The position numbers and the translations under genes are program-made. 64,000 bases of DNA, from contig NZ_CP120737.1 of NCBI RefSeq assembly GCF_029581195.1, positions 3,635,001-3,699,000 of the forward strand. The letters run 5' to 3'. Shown here piece after piece: positions 54,009 through 62,976 of the stretch (within the stretch, counting starts at the first letter, position 1; the number at the start of each line of letters is the position of its first letter). The notes below the pieces were generated by a model, which made no database searches, was not told where the DNA came from, and saw nothing but the letters and a program-made list of their open reading frames with translations. This DNA comes from Solwaraspora sp. WMMD791. GTDB taxonomy: Bacteria; Actinomycetota; Actinomycetes; Mycobacteriales; Micromonosporaceae.

Positions 54009-54704
54009 ATGGAAAAGACGACGACGCGCCTGGTCGAGATAACCAGGCCCGACGTGGACCTGGCCGAACTGCAACGGACCTTCGACGGCATTCCGCGCGA
54101 CCCGTACCTGAAGGTCGGCGTCCGACACCGCACCCAGTCCCGCTTCCGGTACGAACCCGACCGGCTCGTGCTGCTCGACCGGGTCGACCTCTACCAGAGT
54201 TCCGACATCAACCCTCTGGAGCAGTACGGCGGCATCGTCCGGACGTACCCGGACATGCCGGCGTGGGTACAGACGAGCCCGGCCTTCCGCGCCTTCATCG
54301 ACCACTGGCTGTCGCTGGTACCGGTACCGGTGACCGAGTTCTCCGCGCACCAGATCCGTACGGTGGGCGACGGGTCGCCGGTGCCGGAGGGCCGCCACCG
54401 CGACGGCTACGAGTACGTGGCCGTGTTCGTGGCGAAGCGGCACGGCATCACCGACGACTGCGCCCGCACGACCGTATGGGACGCGGCCACCGAGGAGCGG
54501 ATCGTCGACGAGGTGGTCCTCCGCGACGGTGAGATGGTCACCTTCGACGACCGGCTCGTGCTGCACGACGTTTCCCCGCTGGTGCCGTCCGGCGAGGTCA
54601 CCGACGCCTACCGGGACGTGATCATCCTGACCTTCCCGGACCACAGCAAGACGCTGGAGCACGGCAAGGTCGTCGCGGAATCGCAGAAGGGTGGGTCGTC
54701 GTGA
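54009..54704 (+). CDS. 2OG-Fe dioxygenase, isoleucine-dioxygenase type
   Basis: 231 aa, PF10014-like. Fe ligands: His130 and Asp132 in PEGRHRDG, distal His186 in LVLHDVSP; Arg202 in AYRDVIILTF should hold 2-oxoglutarate. Family members include the Bacillus L-isoleucine 4-hydroxylase, which hydroxylates free amino acids and lies beside an exporter gene. Here it probably tailors the amino acid made by the operon. AAGGAG sits 7 nt before the ATG. The GTGA overlap with the cupin suggests coupled synthesis. Confidence 0.9.
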   Translation: MEKTTTRLVEITRPDVDLAELQRTFDGIPRDPYLKVGVRHRTQSRFRYEPDRLVLLDRVDLYQSSDINPLEQYGGIVRTYPDMPAWVQTSPAFRAFIDHWLSLVPVPVTEFSAHQIRTVGDGSPVPEGRHRDGYEYVAVFVAKRHGITDDCARTTVWDAATEERIVDEVVLRDGEMVTFDDRLVLHDVSPLVPSGEVTDAYRDVIILTFPDHSKTLEHGKVVAESQKGGSS

Positions 54705-55039
54705 CCACGGTCCACGAATGGTTCGCGCCGGCCTCGGCCGGCCCCGGCAGCGAAGTCATCCCCGGCTACCACGGCCGGTTCGTGCACGGCGAGCACCTGA
54801 CCGTGGCGCACTGGACGGCGGTCGCCGGCGCCGAGGTCCCGCTGCACGACCACCCGCACGAGCAGATGGTCAACTGCATCCGGGGCAGCTTCGAGATGCG
54901 CGTCGGCGACCAGACCTTCATGATGGGCCCGGGAGACACCGTCGTCATTCCCGGCGGCGTTCCACATTCGGCGCTCGCACACACCGATGTGTACTGCATC
55001 GACGTGTTCCATCCGGTCCGCGAGGACTACCGGCTCTAG
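54701..55039 (+). CDS. Small single-domain cupin
   Basis: 112 aa from a GTG overlapping the oxygenase stop. Metal motifs HDHPHEQ (near residues 49-55) and a second motif PGGVPHS are present, so a metal-binding cupin is expected. In bacilysin synthesis the cupin BacB isomerises the decarboxylation product; that protein is a double cupin, so this one may isomerise, bind or dioxygenate a pathway intermediate. Eleven bp separate it from the exporter. Confidence 0.85.
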   Translation: MTTVHEWFAPASAGPGSEVIPGYHGRFVHGEHLTVAHWTAVAGAEVPLHDHPHEQMVNCIRGSFEMRVGDQTFMMGPGDTVVIPGGVPHSALAHTDVYCIDVFHPVREDYRL

Positions 55040-55049
55040 GCTGACCCAG

Positions 55050-55766
55050 ATGACCGCCGCCATCCTCGCGTTCCTGGTGTTCGCCGTCTCCGCATCCCTG
55101 TCGCCGGGGCCGAACAACCTGCTCATGGCGGCGTCCGGGTCCAGCCGGGGCTTCGTCCGCTCCGTACCGGCCATTCTCGGCGTCTCGGTCGGCTTCCTTG
55201 TCCTGCTGCTCATCAGCGCGACCGGGGCGGCCGCCGTACTGACCGGCAACGACCGACTGGTCCTCGCCCTCAAACTGGTCGGTGGCGCCTACCTGCTGTA
55301 CCTCGCATGGAAACTCGCGACCGCCCCGGGCGTTCTCGTCGTGCCGTCCGACGACGACGGCCGGGGCGACCGGGTGCCAGCGGCAGGGCAGGAGGCCGCA
55401 CCGGACCACCCTGCGGCGCCGACCGGCGACACCGGCCCCGCCCGCACCGTCAGCCGGCGGGCGGCCACCGCCGCCCCCGGCTGGCAGGTCGGGTTCCTGC
55501 ACATGCTGGTGCTGCAGTTCGCCAACCCCAAGGCCTGGGCGATGGCGCTGTCCACCGTCGTGACCTTCCAGCCGTCGTTTCCCGGTTGGGCCGGCTTCGT
55601 CCTGCTCTGCCTGCTGTTCACGATCGTCAACCTGTTCGCGAACAGCGCCTGGGCACTGCTCGGCCAGGGCATCGGATCGTTCCTGGACCGACCACAGCGG
55701 ATCCGGGCGTTCAACGTCGCGGCCGGCGTGCTGCTCGCCGCCTCGGTCCTGACCATCATGCTCTGA
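55050..55766 (+). CDS. LysE/RhtB-family amino-acid exporter
   Basis: 238 aa from the ATG at 55050. Six helices: about 1-25, 40-65, 70-92, 160-180, 185-205 and 215-238. SLSPGPNNL and GFVRSVPAILGV are the N-terminal family block, and NPKAW the central one. Between helices 3 and 4 lies an unusual hydrophilic insert of about 50 residues (Asp/Gly/Ala/Pro/Thr-rich). Its place at the end of the operon suggests export of the product. Intrinsic-type hairpin follows at 55785-55819. Confidence 0.9.
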   Translation: MTAAILAFLVFAVSASLSPGPNNLLMAASGSSRGFVRSVPAILGVSVGFLVLLLISATGAAAVLTGNDRLVLALKLVGGAYLLYLAWKLATAPGVLVVPSDDDGRGDRVPAAGQEAAPDHPAAPTGDTGPARTVSRRAATAAPGWQVGFLHMLVLQFANPKAWAMALSTVVTFQPSFPGWAGFVLLCLLFTIVNLFANSAWALLGQGIGSFLDRPQRIRAFNVAAGVLLAASVLTIML

Positions 55767-55784
55767 CTAAGGCGGCGGTCCTTG

Positions 55785-55819
55785 CCGCCCCAGGCCCGGT
55801 CGTGCTCTGACTGGGGCGG
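55785..55819. terminator. Hairpin between lysE-like gene and the Ig-protein gene
   Basis: CCGCCCCAG (55785-55793) pairs perfectly with CTGGGGCGG (55811-55819) around a 17-nt loop; no U-tract. It separates the two convergent genes. The sequence TGCTCTGACT..GGCGGCGGTC occurs twice nearby (55759-55780 and 55803-55824, two mismatches), the first copy carrying the exporter's stop codon. Confidence 0.6.
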
Positions 55820-55822
55820 CGG

Positions 55823-56818
55823 TCACGGCTGTTGGCGGCTGGTGGTGATCGAGAGGGTCCGGGTCGCGGTGATCCCGTTCGCGTCGATCACCTTGACGGT
55901 GAAGGTGAAGGTCCTGGCCCGGCTCGGGTGCCCGACGATCGCACCGGTCCTGCCGTTGAGGGTCAACCCGGGCGGCAACGGGCCCGCGCCCGCCACCATC
56001 CGCCAGCGGTACGGCCCCTCGCCACCGGTCGCGGACAGCTCCGACTTGTACCAGCGGCCGACCCGGCCGGGTTCGAGCGACTCGGTGGTGACGGCCAGCG
56101 GTGCGGCGGGCGTGGTGAAGCTCGACCGTGCGCCGGTCGTGGTGCCGGTGCCGTCGGTGATGCGCAGCCGGAAATGGTACGTCGTCAGCGGGGTCAGCCC
56201 GGTCAACTCGGCCCGGACCAGTTGCACCCCGGTGCCGGTGACCGGACCGACCGGTGACGTCTGGCCGTACCCGGGGGTCGGACCCCACTCGAAGGTGGCG
56301 GTGGTCGCCGGGCCGACGGCGGTGACCACGCCGTTGAGTACGGCCGTCGTGCCGGTCACGTCGCTGGCCGGCGCGGTCAGCCCGGCCGCGCAGCGCGGCG
56401 AGTCGAGAGTCGCGACCGCCTCCTGCCCGTCGACGGACCAGGCCACCGCGGGGAAGGCATTGGCGTTGAAGACCGCCGCGAACACCCGGGGGTAGTGGCC
56501 GACGTTGAAGACGCTCGGCTGACCCTGGTATCCGAGACCCGGATACACCTGGTTCGCGTCGCCGAACTCCAGCAACTGCTGGGCGCCCGCCTCGTATCCG
56601 AAGTAGATGGTGTAGACGCCGGTACCGTCGGGCCGCTCCTGGATGCAGTCCACGAACGGCCGGACCTGACCTGGTGCGGCGAACGCCTGTGGCACCGCCA
56701 GGCCGCCGGCCAGCAGGGTCGCCGTTGTCACCGCGAGCACGGAGAACAGCCGGCGTCGTCGTCGGGCCGGCCGGAGCCTGCGGGTGGAAAGTCGGTGGTG
56801 GCGGGTGGCCGGAGCCAT
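55823..56818 (-). CDS. Secreted Ig/FnIII-like domain protein
   Basis: 331 aa from the ATG at 56818, with GGAGGAACC just upstream. A Sec signal peptide with an Arg-rich n-region is cleaved after about residue 48 (AFA/APG). The mature protein has a unique N-terminal domain with a Cys pair (VDCIQERPDGTGVY and DSPRCAAG), an FnIII-like domain (about 140-230: ATTATFEWGPTPGYGQTSPVGP, LTPLTTYHFRLRI) and a putative Ig domain (about 230-331: GGEGPYRWRMVAGAGPLPPGLTLNGRTG). The latter resembles He_PIG/putative cell-surface Ig repeats. Extracellular adhesin-type role possible; no enzyme motif. Confidence 0.85.
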   Translation of the reverse strand: MAPATRHHRLSTRRLRPARRRRRLFSVLAVTTATLLAGGLAVPQAFAAPGQVRPFVDCIQERPDGTGVYTIYFGYEAGAQQLLEFGDANQVYPGLGYQGQPSVFNVGHYPRVFAAVFNANAFPAVAWSVDGQEAVATLDSPRCAAGLTAPASDVTGTTAVLNGVVTAVGPATTATFEWGPTPGYGQTSPVGPVTGTGVQLVRAELTGLTPLTTYHFRLRITDGTGTTTGARSSFTTPAAPLAVTTESLEPGRVGRWYKSELSATGGEGPYRWRMVAGAGPLPPGLTLNGRTGAIVGHPSRARTFTFTVKVIDANGITATRTLSITTSRQQP

Positions 56819-56925
56819 GGTTCCTCCATAAGCGGTGTCTGTACCTCGGACTATGACGAGACGTAGCGCCCGGAACCATGAAGTAACACCGGCAGTTTCA
56901 CCGGCACGACCCGACCGCTGCCGGC

Positions 56926-59441
56926 TCAGCCGAGCTTGCGGTCCAGCTCGGCTGCCTCGGGAAGACCCAGTTCGGCGAAGATCCGCCGCGCCGTCGTCCA
57001 ATGCTCCTCGGCATCGCCGGGAGCGCCGCCAGCGGCGGCGATGTCGCCGAGCAGGGCCGCCGTCCGGGCCCGCCAGACCGGCACTCCGGCCGCCGCGTAC
57101 CGGCGCAGCGCCGCCTCGGCCCGCGCAGCGGCTGCCGCCAGCTCGCCCTCGGCCAGCAGCAGCATCCCGAGGGTGTAGTCGACGAACGCCAGGCCGTCCG
57201 GCAGGTCCATCTCGGTGAACATGACCTCGGCCTCGGTCAGCAGCTGCCGGGCCGCGCCCAGCTCACCCTGTTTCAGCCGCAGGTCCCCCAGCGTGGCCAG
57301 CACCTGTGCCCGCAACCGCCGATCATCGGTACGCCCGGCGGCCGTCGACGCCTCGGCAAGCGCCTCGGCCGCCGCGTCCAACGTACCGGCGGCCAGATGG
57401 GTGAGCCCGGCACCCAGCAGTGCCTGGGCCGTGCCCCGCTGGTCGCCGCTTCTCCGGAAGATCGCCAGGGCCCGACCGAACCGCTGCACCGCACCAGCCA
57501 GCTCACCCCGGGTCCGATCGCGACCGCCGCCTGCACCAGCGCGTGTCCCGTACCGGTGGGCATGCCGGCGGCGGCGAACAGCTCGGCTGCGGTGGCCAGC
57601 CGAGCGCTGGCGTCGGCGAGCCGTCCGGCGCTGCGGTCGTTCGCGCCGAGCAGCAGCAACGCGTTCGCCTGGCCGGCCGGGTCGCCGATCTCCGCAGCCA
57701 GCGTCAACGCCCGGGCCAGCAGGACATCGGCCCGGTCGAACTGTTGGCGTACGACGTGCCACTCGGCCAGCCGGTGCGCCATCCGGGCGGTGCCGGCGGC
57801 GTCGCCAAGGGCCTCGCAGCGCCGCAGCGTCCGCTCGGCCACGTCCCGCCACTCGTCGAAGAGCCCTCGGGTTGCCCAGTAGTCGACCATCGCGTCGGCG
57901 ATGGCAACCGCTGCCAGGGTGTCATCCGTCGCCAGGCCTTGACCGATCGCGGCAAGCAGCGCCGGCCGCTGCACATCGAACCAGCCCAGCGGGTCGGCCG
58001 CCAGTGCCGGATCCGCGTCGTCGTCGACCGGTGTGGTCGACATCGGCCGGGGCGCGCGCAGCGTGTCGCCGGGCAGGTGCCTGCTGGCCGTGTCGGCCAT
58101 CGCCGCGTACGCCCGGATGCCCCGGCGGACGGCGGCGGTCCGCACCCCGGCGTCCAGCTCGGCCGCCGCCGTCTCCCGCCCGTACGCCCGGATCAGGTCA
58201 TGGAACCGGTAGCCGGCCCGGCCACCGCCGACCTCGCTCTCAGCCGGCACCGCGTCGAGCAGGCTGGCCCGCACCAGCGCGTCGAGCGCCTCGGACGGGT
58301 CGGTGTCCAGCACCGCTGCCGCCGCCCAACCGGTCAGCGTCGGCGCGTCGAGCAGGCTGAGCAGCGGCAACGCCCGGCGGGCGGGCGCCGCAAGCAGGTC
58401 GACGCTGAGCGAGATGCTCGCCCGTACCCCGAGGTCGCCGGCGGTCAACCCGTCGAGCCGCTGCGACTCGACCGCCAACTGGTCACGCAACACGCCGATC
58501 GGTACGCCGGGCGCGACCGCCAGCCGGGCACCCACCACCCGTACCGCGAGCGGCAGGTGTCCACAGTGCCGCGTCACGTCACCGGCCGCGTCCACGTCGG
58601 CTGACACCCGCCGCGCCCCGGTGATCGTGCCCAGCAGCGCCAGCGACTCCGCCGGGGTCAGCACCCCGACGGCGACGAACCGCGCCCCGGCCAGCCCCGC
58701 CAGCGGATGCCGGCTGGTGACCAGCAGCGCGCCGCCAGCGGTGCCGGGCAGCACCGCGCGGACCTGTTCCTCGGCCGCCGCGTCGTCGAGGACCAGCAGC
58801 GCCCGCCGGTCGGCCAGAACGGAGCGGAGCAGGCCGACCCGCTCTGCCGTCTCGTCGGGCAACTCCCGGCCGGTGACCCCGAACGCGCGCAGTACGGCAG
58901 CGGTCAGCGCGCCGGCGGTCACCGGACCGGTGGCGGCGACGCCGCCAAGGTCGGCGAAGATCTGCCCGTCCGGGAAGTGCTCCCGCACCCGGTGGGCAAC
59001 GTGGACGGCGAGCGTGCTCTTGCCGACGCCCGGCGGGCCGGAGAAGGCGTACACGACCGGACTGCCCGACCTGCCCGCTGTGGCCAGTTCGGCGCTGATC
59101 TCGTCGACGAGGGTGGACCGGCCGACGAAGTCCGGGATGTCCATCGGCAACTGCGCCGGCCGCAGCGACAGCGGCCGCCGTACCTCGGGTTGCGGGCCGG
59201 GCCGGGCGGCGGACCGGAACCGCTGCAGCTCTTCCTCGCTGAGACCGAACGCGGCGGCCAGTCGGGTGATCGTCGCCCGGCGGGGCCGGGCTACGCGGTT
59301 GCGCTCCAGGTCACTGACGGCCCGTACGCTGAGCCCGGTCCGCTCGGCCAGCTCCTCCTGGGTCAGGCCGGCGGCGACCCGCAGCGAGCTGACGAGCTGC
59401 CCGAACCCGCCCCGATCGTGCTCCGCCGACACCCGGCACAT
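56926..59441 (-). pseudogene. XRE-NB-ARC-TPR (STAND) regulator broken by a -1 frameshift
   Basis: A regulator of about 838 aa if repaired. Residues 15-70 are a helix-turn-helix (LRVAAGLTQEELAERTGLSVRAVSDLERN). An NB-ARC ATPase follows with Walker A FSGPPGVGKSTLA, LLVLDDAAA and GHLPLAVRVVG. TPR repeats fill the second half. The frame is lost inside the TPR region at the C-run 57506-57509 (G-run on the coding strand). One extra G gives the smooth junction AVAIGPGGELAGAVQRFGRAL, and the other frame then continues the TPRs to 56926. Either a real mutation or an assembly homopolymer error. A TAGCAT box lies 6 nt before GTG 59432, so the message may be leaderless from there. Confidence 0.85.
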
Positions 59442-59693
59442 GCTAGACCAACAGCTCACCGCCGCCCGCCGCCGAGGCAGACCCGCCGAGGCAGAGCCCT
59501 CCAGTCACCGGGGTGCCCGATGACTCGATCCACATCGGTCCTGCGACGCGACACGCGGCAGTGCTGTCCGCTGTCGCGAAGTGGATCAGGACCGCCCACC
59601 GGCATCACGTCCAGGTAGAGTCCGGCAGCGTGGCGGCAGGGGTACGACCAGCCTGGGCCAACGGCCGCCAGGGTGGTCAGGAGGTGAGGCGCG

Positions 59694-60473
59694 ATGCCGT
59701 TCACGGGTAGCCACGTCGCGGCGGTACTGCCGCTGACCCGGACGGCGTGGCTGGTCCCCTCGGCCCTGGTGATCGGGAGCATGGTCCCCGACCTTCCCTA
59801 CTTCCTGCCGCTGCCGGTGGACGCGACACTGACCCACTCGCTCGTCGGTGTCCTCACCGTCGACGTGATCCTGGGTCTGCTGGCGGTGGCCGTGTGGCAC
59901 GGGCTGCTGGTCCGCTTCCTGACTGCCATCTCGCCGGCTCCGCTACGCAAGCGCCTGCCACCGCCCGCGGCCCGGCGGCCGAGGTCGGCGCACCGGGTGG
60001 CGATGCTGGTTGCCTCGCTCGTGCTCGGGGCGTCGACCCATGTGCTGTGGGACTCGTTCACCCACGACGGCATGTGGGGCGCCACGCACATCGACTGGCT
60101 GGCCGAACCACACTTCGGCACGGCCGGCTATCGCTGGGCGCAGCGGGTGAGCAGCGTCGTCGGCGCGGCCGTCGTCACGGTCTGGCTGGTCCGATGGTGG
60201 CGTACGCGGCCGCCTGCGGCCAGACCCGCAGCCACGCAACCGCCACCGGCCGGTCGGCTGCTCATCGTGTCCGCGTGGACGACCATCGGGCTCGCCGCCG
60301 CCGGTGGTCTCGCTCTGGCCGCCGCTGGTGCCCCGACGCCCCAGCGCATGGTGTTCCTGGCCGTCACCTATGCCGGCGGCGCCGGTCTGGCGACCGTGAC
60401 CGTCCTCGCTGCCGCCGCCGCGCTGCCTCGCGCCGTACGGCTCCTCCGCCACCGGGACGCGCCGTCGACGTGA
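59694..60473 (+). CDS. DUF4184 membrane protein
   Basis: 259 aa. Starts MPFTGSHVAAVLPL, the DUF4184 opening block, with CAGGAGGTG 6 nt upstream. Six or so helices; IGSMVPDLPYFLPL and LVLGASTHVLWDSFTHD are conserved blocks with Asp and His residues that look like a metal-binding or catalytic centre, as in membrane-bound metal-dependent hydrolases (YdjM-like). The exact function is unknown. Divergent from the STAND regulator. Confidence 0.88.
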   Translation: MPFTGSHVAAVLPLTRTAWLVPSALVIGSMVPDLPYFLPLPVDATLTHSLVGVLTVDVILGLLAVAVWHGLLVRFLTAISPAPLRKRLPPPAARRPRSAHRVAMLVASLVLGASTHVLWDSFTHDGMWGATHIDWLAEPHFGTAGYRWAQRVSSVVGAAVVTVWLVRWWRTRPPAARPAATQPPPAGRLLIVSAWTTIGLAAAGGLALAAAGAPTPQRMVFLAVTYAGGAGLATVTVLAAAAALPRAVRLLRHRDAPST

Positions 60474-60581
60474 GGCTCCCGGCAGCCTCGCCCGCCGGAG
60501 ACGACGTCAGTCCGGATCGTCGCCGGCCGCCGTCTACGCCAAGCTTGGGCTCCGCCACTACACCGCGCCCTGATCAGACAC

Positions 60582-60619
60582 CCGGCAGGCACCGGTCACC
60601 CCGGCAGGCACCGGTCACC
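60582..60619. repeat. Perfect 19-bp tandem duplication
   Basis: CCGGCAGGCACCGGTCACC occurs at 60582-60600 and directly again at 60601-60619. Same length and head-to-tail form as the duplication at 845-882 but of different sequence. Intergenic, 53 bp before lspA. Confidence 0.9.
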
Positions 60620-60672
60620 CGGCGGTCGACGCGGCTGTGGGCTGCCGGGCGGCGGTGGGAGAATCACCGATC

Positions 60673-61326
60673 ATGAGCGAGCAGGCCGGCACCGACGAGA
60701 CCATCCACGAACCGACCGACGGCGGTACGGCGGCACGCGCGCCCCGCCAGCAGCGGTGGACCCGCCGGGCCCCGTGGCTCGCCTTCGGCATCGCCGCCAC
60801 CGTGCTCGTCGTCGACCAGCTGACGAAGATGTGGGCGGAGGCGACGCTGACCCGGGGCGAACGGACCCCGCTGATCGGCGACGCCCTCGGCATCCAGTTG
60901 ATCTACAACCCGGGCGCGGCGTTCTCGATGGGCGAGAACACCACCTGGGTGTTCACGATCGCCGCCGCGATCGGGGTCGGTGTCACGGCCTGGTTCGCCG
61001 CGCGGGCCCGCTCCCGAGGCTGGGCGGTGGCCCTCGGTCTGGTGCTCGGCGGGGCGTTCACCCACCTGCTGGACCGGCTGTTCCGCGAGCCGTCGTTCGG
61101 GCAGGGCCACGTCGTCGACTTCATCGCGTACTTCGACTGGTTCATCGGCAACGTCGCCGACATCGCGCTCTTCTTCGGGGTCGTCACGTTCCTGACCCTG
61201 GAGCTGCGCGGCATCCGGCTGCGCCCCGACGCCGCCGAGAAGTCAGAGTCGTCGGAGTCGTCGGAGTCGTCAGCCGGTGGTGGTGGCGCGGACGGCGTCG
61301 ACGTACGCGAGGGCGGCGCGGCGTAA
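60673..61326 (+). CDS. lspA: Lipoprotein signal peptidase LspA
   Basis: 217 aa from the ATG at 60673 (an upstream in-frame ATG at 60637 is poorly placed). Cleaves diacylglyceryl-modified prolipoproteins in the membrane. Four helices; VVDQLTKMW, YNPGAAFSMG, the first catalytic Asp in HLLDRLF (near 133) and the second in GNVADIALFFG (near 160). The C-terminal cytosolic tail has a Ser-Glu repeat (SESSESSESS) coded by a 9-bp microsatellite. Its last 57 bp overlap the end of mazG on the other strand. Confidence 0.95.
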   Translation: MSEQAGTDETIHEPTDGGTAARAPRQQRWTRRAPWLAFGIAATVLVVDQLTKMWAEATLTRGERTPLIGDALGIQLIYNPGAAFSMGENTTWVFTIAAAIGVGVTAWFAARARSRGWAVALGLVLGGAFTHLLDRLFREPSFGQGHVVDFIAYFDWFIGNVADIALFFGVVTFLTLELRGIRLRPDAAEKSESSESSESSAGGGGADGVDVREGGAA

Positions 61327-62277
61327 CGCCCCTTCGGCGTCCAGGCCGTCGGCCCGGGCCTGCGCGACCAGCGCGAGCAGGTGCGCGCCGAGCCGCGTCG
61401 ACGGGTCCGGGGCCGCGTCCGGCTCCGGCAGCGGTACGTCGACCCCGGCCCGCCCGGCCCGCTGCAGCACCTTGTCGGCCAGCGACAACGCCGGCTGGGC
61501 GAGCACGATCCCGTCCATCGGTGACGGCGTCCCGCCCACGCCAGCGGCGGCACCCGACTCGGCCCGCTCGGCGGCCTTGATCTGCTCCCAGTTGTCGATT
61601 ATTTCTTCCACACCGTCGACCCGCACACCGGCGAAGACGTGCGGGTTGCGGCGGATCATCTTCGCCACCAGCCCGCCGGCCACGTCGTCGACGTCCCAAC
61701 GTTCGTCCTCGGGCAGCTCCTGGGCGAGCCGGGCGTGCAGCACCACCTGCAGCAGCACGTCCCCCAACTCGTCGCGCAGCGCCGGCAGGTCACCGGCGGC
61801 GATGGCGTCGTACGCCTCGTAGCTCTCCTCTAGCAGATACCGCGCCAAGGAGTCGTGAGTCTGCTGCCGCTTCCACGGATCCCCGCCGGGCGAGACGAGA
61901 CGGTCCATCACCTCGACGGCGTCGAGCAGCCGGGCCCCGGGCGGATCCCAGGAGCCGTACATCAGCTCCAGCTCGGCCAGGCCGGGCTCGCGGGCCAGGC
62001 GCAGCCCCAGCCGGCGGGCCAGGTCCTCGTCACCGGTCGGACCGGCCAGCCAGACCGCGGTGCCGTGCGCGGCGGCCGCCGCCAGCAGCGTCTCCTCTGC
62101 GGGCTCCGGTGCCGGCGCGGTCACCGGCGAGCCGCCGGCCACGCTGATTGCCGTGGTCAACTCGCTCTCCGCGCCGGCGAAGACCGGAAACCGGCGTACG
62201 GTGTCCCACGCTTGCGCCGTGAGCAGCCCGGCCGGCAGCCGGGGCGAGGTGACCAGCAGGACGACCCGGGCGGTCAC
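61270..62277 (-). CDS. mazG: Nucleoside triphosphate pyrophosphohydrolase MazG
   Basis: 335 aa from a GTG overlapping the upstream stop as GTGA. It hydrolyses damaged or surplus NTPs and dNTPs to monophosphates. The MazG fold has LARYLLEESYEAYDAI with the metal-binding Glu residues, and LRDELGDVLLQVVLHARLA, about residues 140-180. The N-terminal ~110 residues form a Rossmann-like domain found in actinobacterial MazG. M. tuberculosis places mazG (Rv1021) beside mfd and lipoprotein genes, as here. Confidence 0.93.
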   Translation of the reverse strand: MTARVVLLVTSPRLPAGLLTAQAWDTVRRFPVFAGAESELTTAISVAGGSPVTAPAPEPAEETLLAAAAAHGTAVWLAGPTGDEDLARRLGLRLAREPGLAELELMYGSWDPPGARLLDAVEVMDRLVSPGGDPWKRQQTHDSLARYLLEESYEAYDAIAAGDLPALRDELGDVLLQVVLHARLAQELPEDERWDVDDVAGGLVAKMIRRNPHVFAGVRVDGVEEIIDNWEQIKAAERAESGAAAGVGGTPSPMDGIVLAQPALSLADKVLQRAGRAGVDVPLPEPDAAPDPSTRLGAHLLALVAQARADGLDAEGALRRAALAYVDAVRATTTG

Positions 62278-62963
62278 TGCCGTTCGCTGACCGTACCCGA
62301 GTCGGTGTCGCCCAGCGGAATGCCGACCGCGATCACGTTGCTCTGGAAGCTGAGCACCGGAAACTCCAGCGGGCGGTAGCGCGGGTTCACCGACACGTCC
62401 TGCTCGGCGGCCGCCTCGGCGATCGTGTTCCGGGTGGCCAGGGCCGACCGCAGCTGCTCGCCGTCGAGCTGGCTGGCGGCCTCCTCGTCGGTGACCTCGG
62501 CCGGGATCACCCCGGCGGCGCGGCCCCGGTCGACCAGGTCCTGCAACTCCTCCTGGGTCGGCTCGACCAGCTCGCCGCCCTGCAGCCCGGAGATGCAGGT
62601 CCACGCCTGCGCCGCCGCCTGCACGTACGCCGAGTCGGCCGGCAGGCCGAACTGCTGACCGTACTGCTCCGGAGTGATCTGCTGGCCGCCGGCCGGCACG
62701 TCCAACTGCTCGCAGACGTCAGCCAGGACCAGGGCGCTGACGACCTGCTGGCGGGTCGGCGCAGCGGGGGCACCCTCCGGGGCGGCACCGTCGGCGCCGA
62801 GCTGCTCGGTGAGCTCGTCGACGAGGCGGGTCACCTGCTCCTCGGTGTACTGCTCGTCGCCGACATAGGCGGCGACCCCGGGCTGCGACCGGCAGGCGGA
62901 CAGTGCGGCGACCCCGACCAGGGCAATGACGGTGATCGACGCCAGGCGACGGACACGCTGCAT
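62274..62963 (-). CDS. SurA-N-type lipoprotein
   Basis: 229 aa from the ATG at 62963. Lipobox VAALSAC with Cys24 after a basic n-region. The mature part begins AAYVGDEQYTEEQVTRLVDELTEQLG, like the SurA/PrsA N-terminal chaperone domain of trigger-factor-type foldases; no parvulin catalytic domain is visible. It should act outside the membrane as a chaperone-like lipoprotein. Between mfd and mazG and coupled to the latter. Confidence 0.87.
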   Translation of the reverse strand: MQRVRRLASITVIALVGVAALSACRSQPGVAAYVGDEQYTEEQVTRLVDELTEQLGADGAAPEGAPAAPTRQQVVSALVLADVCEQLDVPAGGQQITPEQYGQQFGLPADSAYVQAAAQAWTCISGLQGGELVEPTQEELQDLVDRGRAAGVIPAEVTDEEAASQLDGEQLRSALATRNTIAEAAAEQDVSVNPRYRPLEFPVLSFQSNVIAVGIPLGDTDSGTVSERQ

Positions 62964-62976
62964 GGACGACACTCTC

